Shown piece after piece: positions 1-6,608 of a stretch of 64,000 nt of DNA. A program made the translations under genes and the position numbers. How positions within the stretch are numbered: position 1 is the first letter of the stretch; each line of letters opens with the position of its first letter. Source of the stretch: Pelethousia sp034933245. Lineage in GTDB: Bacteria; Bacillota; Clostridia; Christensenellales; CAG-138. The DNA lies in the NCBI GenBank assembly GCA_034933245.1, contig JAYFNX010000014.1:1-64000 (forward strand), read 5' to 3'. Below the pieces are notes generated by a model. It saw only the letters and a list, made by a program, of their open reading frames with translations, did no database searches and was not told the origin of the DNA.

Positions 1-255
1 TCGCTCACGGCACAGGCCCCAAGAGCCTGCTTGTTGAAATCTCTGGCCAGAAGGTTAGGAACAGGGGCTTCGTTGCTCTTTGATGAATGCGCTCGATATT
101 TCTTGCAAGTATAAGCCGAAACCAGGCCGCGTTTCGCCATGGTCCGTCCGATTCGGCAACGTGAAACAGCCCAGCCAATACGGGATAACACGCGCTTCAG
201 CTTTCGCTGGCCATATGTTCGGCGGTTCTCGTGGTATGCCTTTTGAACCGCAGCC
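1..255 (-). pseudogene. IS3-family transposase OrfB fragment, runs off left edge
   Basis: Seen: the minus strand read from 254 down to 1 gives an open stretch with typical IS3 OrfB residues, including RRTYGQRKLK, VSRCRIGRTMAKRGLVS and PNLLARDFNKQ, ending at AVS at the window edge. This is the helix-turn-helix/linker part that precedes the DDE integrase domain, so the catalytic part would lie left of the window. Upstream of the fragment the same frame has stops (TAG at 255-257 and another further up), so the N-terminus is decayed. Longer open frames overlap on both strands here but have no recognisable content. The family assignment is from remembered IS3 consensus; completeness outside the window cannot be judged. 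Confidence 0.75.
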
Positions 256-257
256 TA

Positions 258-586
258 TCCATTCCCGTGCAATTAGATTTCCCACATACCATATGCTTTT
301 GTGAAATTTGTTTGTGTCCGCAGTGCAAAATAGTTAATTCTGTGATGTTGCCTTACACGTCGTTCTTTCGATTTTTTGGCAGCACGTCCATATATTAATA
401 TAAAAGCAGATTCATTCGCCTGCGTTTTTCAATTCAGAACCAAATTGAATCCTTTACCATTCGGTCATAGAAAAGCAACCTTCTGTTGGCAAGTTCGTCA
501 CAGCGAAGTCATTTTGCGGTGTTACGATATCGTCGCCTTAAAAAGCGACGCTTCTTAAGAGAACGAATGAAGGAACATGAACAACC
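258..586. other. Intergenic stretch, no gene recognised
   Basis: About 330 bases without a supportable gene. AT-rich sequence around 390-410 could carry the promoter of the redox trio that starts at 587, but no clean -35/-10 pair is evident. A short inverted repeat (CGTCGC/GCGACG) lies around 530-551 without a T-run. Confidence 0.4.
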
Positions 587-1786
587 ATGAAGGATAAGAA
601 CCGAATTCTCAAAATACTCATGCCCACAGCGCTGGTTTTGGCTCTGCTGGCTACCGTATGCGGACTTACCGCGTGCAGTACCACCGCCCCAGAGCAGAAT
701 CCGCCTGCAGCCGCGCCGGAGCAGTCTTCGGAAGCGCAGGTGACGGAAGACGGCGTCTATTTCAACGAATCGTTCGAGAGGGAAAACATGCAAACCATTC
801 GTCATACCCCGTACGTTATCGAAGGCAACGGTAACGTGATCTATGAAAAAACAAACGGTCTGGGGGTCATACTAACGGACGAACTGACGCAGGCAAGAAT
901 GGCCGATGACGCACGTGTGGGCCTGTTTATTTCGGAGCAGATGATCGGCGCGACGTATGCCACGGATGCGGCCGTCGGGTCATTACCCACCGATGCGGAG
1001 TATGAAGCGATGCCCGAGGCGGAGCAGCAAGCGATCTTCGATCAATATAACCGGCAAACAATATACCTCTTTGCGGTCATGAAGATCGATACCAATAACG
1101 AAAAGGACGTCGCCTTTTTTGACGACATGATGGAAAAGTATCAACACGCGGATATGTTCTATAACGACGGCGTATATACGTATTACTTTGCCTACAGCGA
1201 CGACCTGTCGAACTTCGAGGTTTCCGAATCCGAAAGCCCCGTCTTGACCTCCTATATCGATTCGCTGGGAACCATTCGCGACAGCATCTGCCTCTTCAAG
1301 CCGCAGGAACGGGAGGAGCCGGAGACGAGCGCGGCAAGCTTCGAAGGCACGCTTAGCGATTTTTCGACGGTATTGATGACGGGCGAATCGGCCGATGCAA
1401 CGATCTTTGCGGATTACGACGTTACGATGGTCAACCTGTGGGCGACATGGTGTTCTCCCTGCGTTGCAGAGCTGCCGAAGCTACAGAAGCTCTATGCGCA
1501 GCTTCCTGAAAACGTAAACCTTGTGTCGATCTGCTCGGATGCCTCGAGCGAGACCGAGCTTGCGCAGAAGATGATCGACGATCTCGGTCTTACGTTTACA
1601 ACGCTTATGGACAGCGACAGCCTGAATGAAAACTTTATCTCCCATTGCTCCGCTTTCCCGACGACGGTATTCGTAGACAGCGAGGGAAATCTCGTCGGCC
1701 AGATCTTTGTCGGCGTGCCCAATGGAGACGTCGTTGTGGAGTATTCCGCTTTGATCGACACCGCCCTGCAATCCGTAGCAGAATAA
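587..1786 (+). CDS. TlpA-like thioredoxin-fold lipoprotein
   Basis: A 399-residue secreted lipoprotein. The N-terminus has a hydrophobic signal segment (about 8-29) and lipobox LTAC with Cys30, so it should be anchored on the outside of the membrane. Residues ~35-250 are a region I do not recognise. Residues ~255-399 are a TlpA/thioredoxin fold with active site WCSPC (Cys289 and Cys292), a later cis-Pro region (AFPTTVF) and a C-terminal helix. TlpA-like proteins reduce or shuffle disulfides outside the membrane. The next two genes follow within 12 bases or overlap: a CXXC membrane peptide and a membrane polyferredoxin, which suggests one electron-transfer unit. Confidence is high for fold and location, low for substrate. 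Confidence 0.85.
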   Translation: MKDKNRILKILMPTALVLALLATVCGLTACSTTAPEQNPPAAAPEQSSEAQVTEDGVYFNESFERENMQTIRHTPYVIEGNGNVIYEKTNGLGVILTDELTQARMADDARVGLFISEQMIGATYATDAAVGSLPTDAEYEAMPEAEQQAIFDQYNRQTIYLFAVMKIDTNNEKDVAFFDDMMEKYQHADMFYNDGVYTYYFAYSDDLSNFEVSESESPVLTSYIDSLGTIRDSICLFKPQEREEPETSAASFEGTLSDFSTVLMTGESADATIFADYDVTMVNLWATWCSPCVAELPKLQKLYAQLPENVNLVSICSDASSETELAQKMIDDLGLTFTTLMDSDSLNENFISHCSAFPTTVFVDSEGNLVGQIFVGVPNGDVVVEYSALIDTALQSVAE

Positions 1787-1797
1787 GGCGACGATCC

Positions 1798-1944
1798 ATG
1801 GAAAGCAAAACAATTCCTGTTGTGAGGGCGGCGATCTTAGTCGCCGCCCTCGTCTTTATCGCGATAGGCATTTTACGGGAAGAACATTTAATCGTATTGA
1901 AAAAAGCAATTGCAATTTGCTTGGAATGCATAGGTGTTGGATGA
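1798..1944 (+). CDS. CD1871A-type CXXC membrane peptide
   Basis: A 48-residue protein with one membrane helix (about 9-25) and the C-terminal motif ICLECIGVG, whose CXXC is Cys41-Cys44. This matches the small clostridial family named after C. difficile CD1871A, whose function is unknown to me. Start ATG is 12 bases after the stop of the TlpA-like gene, and the stop overlaps the ATG of the polyferredoxin gene (ATGA at 1941-1944), so the three are probably translationally coupled. The CXXC next to a membrane helix suggests a thiol relay or a metal site between the outside thioredoxin and the polyferredoxin; that is inference. Confidence 0.75.
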   Translation: MESKTIPVVRAAILVAALVFIAIGILREEHLIVLKKAIAICLECIGVG

Positions 1945-2831
1945 AACGTAACGACGGAAAAAAGCAATCCCGCATACGCTTATGGATACAGATCCTTGCG
2001 GCGGCTTTGTTCAACGGATACCTGATCGGATTCGTAAAAGGAAAGATCTTTACCGGTGACAGCAAAGCGATCTGCCTGCCGGTGCTCAACTGCTACTCCT
2101 GCCCCGGCGCGCTCGGTGCCTGTCCGATCGGATCGCTTCAGTCCGTGATCTCCGGGTACAAACATAATTTCTCCTTCTACGTGCTGGGATCGATCATGCT
2201 GTTTGGGGTGCTCTTCGGCAGGTTGATCTGCGGGTTTTTATGTCCGTTTGGGCTGATTCAGGATTTGCTGCATAAGATTCCTTTGCCAAAGCTGAAGATC
2301 CCTTCCAAGCCGGACAAAATACTGCGATACACAAAATATGTGATTTTGCTTGTGTTCGTGTTTCTCCTGCCGGCGGTATTGACGAACGCTTTCGGCGTTG
2401 GCGCTCCCTATTTTTGCAAATGGATCTGCCCGGCGGGAATACTCGAAGGCGCTTTGCCGCTTGTTGCGCAAAACGAAGCCGTACGTTCCGGCCTTGGCGC
2501 GCTGTTCGACTGGAAGCTGGGAATTCTCACGGTGGTCGTGCTCTTCTCCATATTGATTTACCGACCATTCTGCAAATACGTTTGCCCGCTCGGCGCGATG
2601 TACGGTTTATTGAACCGCTTCAGCTTCTACAGGCTCCATGTCGACAAAGATCGGTGCATCGGCTGTAAGTTGTGTGAAACCGCCTGCAAGATGAACGTAT
2701 CCGTAACAGAAAACGCCAACAACCCCGAATGTATCCGCTGTGGGGCCTGCATGGAAGCATGCCCGCAGCACTGCATATCCGCCTCGTTGGGTATGCGGGA
2801 TTCGAAAGAGAAAAAGGAACTTTCCCAATAA
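1941..2831 (+). CDS. Membrane 4Fe-4S polyferredoxin (NapH/YccM-like)
   Basis: A 296-residue membrane iron-sulfur protein. It has several predicted helices (about 15-35, 70-90, 120-140, 185-205), Cys-rich loops of the polyferredoxin family (CYSCPGALGACPIG, CGFLCPFG, CKWICPAG, CKYVCPLG) and two classical 4Fe-4S motifs near the C-terminus (CIGCKLCETACK, about 239-249; CIRCGACMEACP, about 264-274). Such proteins pass electrons between quinol or cytoplasmic donors and extracytoplasmic partners. I chose ATG 1941, which overlaps the upstream stop as ATGA, over an in-frame ATG at 1917. With the TlpA-like lipoprotein and CXXC peptide it forms a compact three-gene redox unit. The substrate is not identifiable from sequence. 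Confidence 0.82.
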   Translation: MKRNDGKKQSRIRLWIQILAAALFNGYLIGFVKGKIFTGDSKAICLPVLNCYSCPGALGACPIGSLQSVISGYKHNFSFYVLGSIMLFGVLFGRLICGFLCPFGLIQDLLHKIPLPKLKIPSKPDKILRYTKYVILLVFVFLLPAVLTNAFGVGAPYFCKWICPAGILEGALPLVAQNEAVRSGLGALFDWKLGILTVVVLFSILIYRPFCKYVCPLGAMYGLLNRFSFYRLHVDKDRCIGCKLCETACKMNVSVTENANNPECIRCGACMEACPQHCISASLGMRDSKEKKELSQ

Positions 2832-2857
2832 CTGCTATTTGGCATGCGGCGTACGGC

Positions 2858-3026
2858 TTATCGCCCGGCGTTGCATGCCCGCGGGTAGTGCCGGTACAAG
2901 CCCCGGATGCGTTCGATGATCTTCTCTTCGCCGATGTCGAGGGAACGATGGTGTTCGACGTGCTTCTTCAGCTTTTGCATCACCATTTCGTTCCGCTTGT
3001 CCAGCAGCAACGCTTCAGGATGTGCT
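2858..3026 (-). pseudogene. 3' end of an unidentified gene cut by the IS
   Basis: Minus-strand open frame of about 55 codons with coding-like composition, ending at a stop at 2858. It contains LLLDKRNEMVMQKLKKHVEH and RSLDIGEEKIIERIRGLYRHY. The family is unknown to me. It has no upstream part because the transposase relic begins at about 3027, so it is best read as the C-terminal remnant of a gene lost to the insertion or to rearrangement. It could also be a chance ORF. Confidence 0.35.
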
Positions 3027-3872
3027 CTCAAAAAACTGGTAAGGCTTGCCAAAAAGCGAGGTGCGGTGAGATATCTTCAAGAGATGTTTGAAGTAAGCGA
3101 ACGCCGATCCTGTGCAGTACTTAAGATGAACCGGGGATGGCACCGGAGGCAGCCAACCCGGGACGAGCAGGCCTTTTTATGAATGAGAATCAGGGAAATA
3201 GCCTCCGTAAGGATACGTTACGGCTACAGACGGATACATATTCTTCTCCGGCGAGAAGGTTGGGAAATAAACTATAAACGGGTTTATCGCTTATACCGAG
3301 TAGAAGGTCTTAACCTGCGCAACAAGAGTAAACGTAAGCATAAAAGCACCGTCCGAGCCCCAGAGAAAGGGGCAGCTAAAGCTGTAAATGAATGTTGGGC
3401 GATGGATTTTGTGTCCGACCGGTTATATAATGGAAAACGCTTCAGGGCGCTTACTGTTTTGGATCAGTATAGCCGCGAGTGTCTTGATATATATGCGGAT
3501 AAATCCATAAAAGGCGGAAGCGTTGCAGATGTTTTGGGCGGTTTAAAAGCACGCCGCGGTTTGCCTCAGCGTATAAAAGTAGATAATGGTCCGAAATTCA
3601 TATCCAGGGCGTTGGATGCATGGGCCTATTTTAATCATGTTAAGCTGGACTACTCAAGACCGGCAACACCTACTGGTAACGCCTACATAGAATCGTTCGA
3701 CGGCAGCTTCCGTGATGAGTGCCTGAATGTGAACTGGTTTATGTCTCTGGAAGGCGCCCGGGAAAAGACTGAACGCTGGAGAATGGACTATAACGAGTAC
3801 CGCCCTCACAGCGCACTAACATACCTTACGCCAGCAGAATTTGTCAGAAATTCAATGGCTAAGGCCGTCTAA
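3027..3872 (+). pseudogene. IS3-family transposase OrfB with in-frame stop
   Basis: Residues of an IS3-family OrfB run in one frame from about 3027 to 3872, with the DDE integrase core visible: first Asp in AMDFVSDRL, second in KVDNGPKF, Glu in YIESFDGSFRDECL, then NEYRPHSALTYLTPAEF. The frame is interrupted once, by TGA at 3180-3182, where the family carries a coding residue before the RIREIA motif. A single CGA-to-TGA change would explain it. The N-terminal fragment lacks its start and orfA is absent, so the element should be inactive. The ATG at 3183 could start a truncated integrase-domain protein. Confidence 0.88.
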
Positions 3873-3893
3873 TCATCGTTTTTTTTCACAAAG

Positions 3894-3921
3894 GATGGAC
3901 TACCTTTCGGGGCACACCTCA
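3894..3921. repeat. Candidate right inverted repeat of the IS
   Basis: Ends in CA on the plus strand and carries the CCCC block common in IS3 termini. Only one end is available, so the boundary is an estimate. Confidence 0.5.
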
Positions 3922-4019
3922 TACCTTCACACACATTATATTTACTGTGCATATTATGGAACTAGAGAATTATACAAAAGTATATTTTCGTTAATTTTTT
4001 AATTTCGAGGTGTTTAGAC

Positions 4020-5067
4020 TTGGGTGATTTATATAAGAATTCAAGCGGTTGCGGAAGAGATCCCAATCCGCATTGTTGTTGCTGCATGTATTGTTGTAAG
4101 AGGGGCCCCGCGGGCCCTGCCGGGCCACCGGGGCCAATGGGGTCACCAGGACCAATGGGACCACCGGGGCCAGGAATTTTTGTATGGGGTGCAGAACCTA
4201 CTATTATTTGGGCAGATTCAAGTGCACCTGGGCCTGGAGACGGTACACCATCTGATCCGTATAACTCTCTGCAGGCCGCAGTGACTGCGGCAACATCTAG
4301 TGCGTTTGCAACCACTTATGGCATGAGAGCACGCTGCATTGTTTTAATTGCGGCAAATTCGACATTCGATGAAGATGTTGTAATACCGCCCGCAAGGCAC
4401 GTTCAACTTCTTGGATTAGGGCCATGGGTGCTTGGTGATGCGTCATTGGCTAATTTTGCATCATCTGTTTCCAGAAATATTACGGTGCAAACAAGCCAAG
4501 CTGCAGAAAATGTTTACCTGGCGCAAGGCCCCGCTTTTGATGCGCGACCTGTAACGGTAATCGGCACGTTTAACAATGGAACATCGGTGAGCACACACCA
4601 ACTATACAGATGGGGCTATTATAAGCGGAAGTGTTATTTTTCAAACAACCGATCTCGTAGATCCTTTTACTACGATTGAGTTTCAGCTTTTAAATGCCAG
4701 AGTGGTAGGAAGCATCATGCAAGCGCTGGTCAACCCGCATCAGGGTATCCTAAACTCTTATTTTTATAACAGCCGCATCAATACCATCAATCATAATGGC
4801 CTGAATATTCAGCGTATGGTCGATTGTAGAACGGATGGCACGATTGTAGCAGCCGGTTATTCGGAAATTGCCAATTCAGCTATCACTGGGAATGTCACCG
4901 TTGTCTCGGCGCTTTCCGATGTGCGGCCAACCGGCATTTTCTGCAGTCAGTTTAGTGCGATAACTTGGACCGGCCCGCTTAGTTTAGACGCATCCTCTAA
5001 TTACTATTTTGTAAACAGTGGGTCGAGCTTAGTTGGAGGAAAAACAATTTTGTATAGTCTTTTATAA
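4020..5067 (+). pseudogene. Collagen-like surface or exosporium protein, frameshifted
   Basis: Starts at TTG 4020 with ribosome site GAGGTG at about 4008-4013. The N-terminus has a Cys cluster (HCCCCMYCC), then about seven Gly-X-Y triplets (GPAGPAGPPGPMG...), then a beta-rich domain of about 290 residues that looks like a right-handed beta-helix. The first frame runs to a stop at 4679. The next frame carries on seamlessly (NYTDGAIISGSVIF...) to 5067. The shift falls in a CA repeat at 4592-4597: one extra CA would give STHTNYTDG and restore one ~348-residue protein. So this is a pseudogene, a phase-variable gene or a sequencing error. Collagen-like proteins of this type coat spores or cells in Firmicutes. 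Confidence 0.75.
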
Positions 5068-5133
5068 TAAGGTTTTTTGTTCGGCAATATTTGATGATTC
5101 AAATAACCGAGTGTCTGGATATAACCAACGGAA

Positions 5134-5204
5134 AACATCCGAAAGGGATGTTCCAGTTGCGTTTCCACGTGCTTCCTGCGACGCTTCGCGCCGCAGGAAG
5201 CACG
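5134..5204 (+). other. Two adjacent RNA hairpins
   Basis: Hairpin 1 pairs AACATCC (5134-5140) with GGATGTT (5146-5152) around a GAAAG loop. Hairpin 2 is a perfect 13-bp stem, CGTGCTTCCTGCG (5168-5180) with 5192-5204, around an 11-base loop. They lie just after the collagen-like gene and just before a tRNA-like 3' end. No T-run follows hairpin 2, so it is not an ordinary terminator. Confidence 0.55.
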
Positions 5205-5217
5205 CAGTAAGGAAAAA

Positions 5218-5250
5218 AGGCCGCAGGTTCAAGTCCCGTCCTTCAAGCAA
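5218..5250 (+). other. tRNA 3'-end-like fragment, possible attachment site
   Basis: Reads as a variable loop (about AGGCC), T-arm GCAGG-TTCAAGT-CCCGT (5223-5239, one A-C mismatch), acceptor CCTTCAA (5240-5246), G, then CAA instead of CCA. No matching 5' half (TTGAAGG) is found upstream, so this is not a full tRNA gene. A lone 3' end is what a tRNA-targeting integrative element leaves as an att site. No integrase is seen in the window, so this remains inference. Confidence 0.45.
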
Positions 5251-5373
5251 CTACAAGGGAGCTTCGTATGTGCATAAGGACAAAAATAAGCTGATGCTAT
5301 GTTGCTTGTTTCTGCCCTTCGACTTTATTACGTTTATTTTTTCGTATTTTCAGCCCTATAGAATACCATGTGA

Positions 5374-5606
5374 AGCGGGTTTCTAGAATCCATTAAGATT
5401 CGTTGGGGCAACCTGGAGAATCCTCGGGCTTTCTATGTGTCTGCAGAGCTGGATGCCAGCGAAATTGCATCCACCAATATGTTGGATCAGCAAGCAAGGA
5501 AATTCCCCACAGTGAAGGATCCCCCCAATGGCAGTCTGGAGTTAATGCGAAAAAATCGATGTTCATACGGCTCAGGATCCAAATTTTCGCATAAATCTGA
5601 CCGGTG
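5374..5606 (+). pseudogene. Coding-like relic, family unknown
   Basis: One frame is open from 5374 with good coding character (IRWGNLENPRAFYVSAELDA, then a further ~40 residues). Around 5545-5555 similar character moves to another frame (IDVHTAQDPNFRINLTGV), which suggests a frameshift. No start codon or ribosome site is convincing. The family is not recognised; it runs into an IS3 relic at about 5607. Confidence 0.3.
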
Positions 5607-5726
5607 TCAGGTATGTTGCAGGCTATGTGGACGAAACTCGTTGTAAACCTTTCGGCAGCGCTCTATTTTGTCTTTAGCATCCTTCAAAAGCATGAACCGG
5701 TTCATGCGCAGGCATTCATCAAAGAA
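5607..5726 (-). pseudogene. IS3-family OrfB C-terminal remnant
   Basis: On the minus strand, from about 5723 to the stop at 5607-5609, the frame reads FFFDECLRMNRFMLLKDAKD, then KIERCRKVYNEFRPHSL. This matches the end of IS3 OrfB (RDECLN...F.SLEDAR.KIE.WR.DYNEFRPHS). The upstream part of the transposase is missing. It differs from both other IS3 relics in the window, so at least three independent insertions left traces within 5.7 kb. Confidence 0.7.
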
Positions 5727-5984
5727 GAAGCAATTTGCTCCTCCGTGTCCTTCCTTTTCATGCTTTTGTCCGCCTTTTCCTTTCCCGCAGTTTATGATTT
5801 TTTCTCTTTTTCAGTGGGCTGCTTTTTTGAATGCAGGTCATGCGTTCTATCATAGAATCACTAAATGGGCAAAAACGCTGAATTGTTCGTTGCAATTTGC
5901 TCCGTTTCGATGTGTATTAATTACATATGGCACTATATATATAATTATCCCGCCAAATTTATACTGAAAGAGAGTCCCGAAATC

Positions 5985-6206
5985 ATGCAATGTGAAAAAC
6001 TTGAGAAATGTCCCTTCTATCAACAAAAAATGCCAATGGATAGTGGATTGGGGGCCATTTACCGCCAAAATTACTGCGAAAGTAATAAAGAAAAATGTGC
6101 AAGATACTTAGTGGCGGCTAAACTGGGGGCGCAGAATATTCCGGTCGATTTGTATCCGAATATGCAGCTGAGAGCTGAAGAAATCATTAATAGCTATCAG
6201 CGCTAA
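5985..6206 (+). CDS. Small Cys-containing protein, unknown function
   Basis: A 73-residue soluble protein with four to five Cys (MQCEKLEKCPFY near the start; YCESNKEKCARY in the middle), the motif MDSGLGAIYRQNYC and a conserved-looking end (LYPNMQLRAEEII). Start ATG 5985 follows GAAAGAGAG at 5966-5974. Similar small proteins occur in clostridial genomes, often near signalling genes, but I know no function. The Cys pairs could bind a metal. AT-rich DNA at 5920-5955 (TTACAT, several TATA-like blocks) probably carries its promoter. Confidence 0.65.
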   Translation: MQCEKLEKCPFYQQKMPMDSGLGAIYRQNYCESNKEKCARYLVAAKLGAQNIPVDLYPNMQLRAEEIINSYQR

Positions 6207-6608
6207 GGCAAGATAGTTGCATTTACCGTATTGCTAATAATTTTTTCTCTCCCAAACAGATACTGTGTAGCACGTTCTATATTAACTACATAAAAGCAAC
6301 CTAAGCCCCTACGCCTAAGATTAGCCTTTCTTCCTCGCTAACCTTGTCGTAGGGGAATTTAGTATGCATGTTTATACATACCAAAAATAATAATTTTTGT
6401 TTCAACAAACCACAAGTAAAATCCGATACAACCGATTTAGGCTCGAATTCTCATAAGAAACCCGGGAACCCAAAGCCCTTACGAAGCCTGGGTTTGGCAG
6501 GTCTTGCAAGGGCTTTTTGATTCAGGCGCAATGTTCGCAGGGTGGGTAATTTCAAATCTCCCAGGATATTTGCGAAACTCACCCTTTTTGAAATGAATTT
6601 CCAGGTCC
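6207..6608. other. Structured intergenic stretch
   Basis: About 400 bases between the accessory region and guaB, no gene. It holds an 8-bp stem CCCCTACG/CGTAGGGG (about 6306-6354) with a nested TTAGC/GCTAA pair, a terminator-like branched structure at 6472-6518, and an imperfect pair of AGGGTGGGT with ACTCACCCT (about 6539-6584). No protein or known RNA class is recognised. Confidence 0.5.
6472..6518 (+). terminator. Rho-independent terminator candidate with branched stem
   Basis: AAAGCCCTT (6472-6480) pairs with AAGGGCTTT (6508-6516), followed by T residues to 6518. The interior can form a second short stem (GCCTG/CAGGT), giving a branched structure. It would end transcription coming from the accessory genes toward the oppositely oriented guaB. 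Confidence 0.5.

Larger units (their letters stand above)
3027..3921 (+). mobile_element. Truncated IS3-family element
   Basis: The element retains orfB and a plausible right end. Read outward on the minus strand the right end is TGAGGTGTGCCCCGAAAGG, giving the typical TG...CA terminus at 3920-3921. No left inverted repeat or orfA is present left of 3027, so the left part is deleted. No target duplication can be checked. Confidence 0.7.

Noticed and set aside
55..285. 76-residue minus-strand ORF and 74-residue plus-strand ORF
   Set aside because: Both are shadows of the IS3 OrfB fragment in another frame and have no recognisable content.
5690..5707. Perfect 18-bp palindrome GCATGAACCGGTTCATGC
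   Set aside because: It lies inside the IS3 C-terminal remnant and encodes part of RMNRFM, so it is more likely a chance feature of old coding sequence than an operator.
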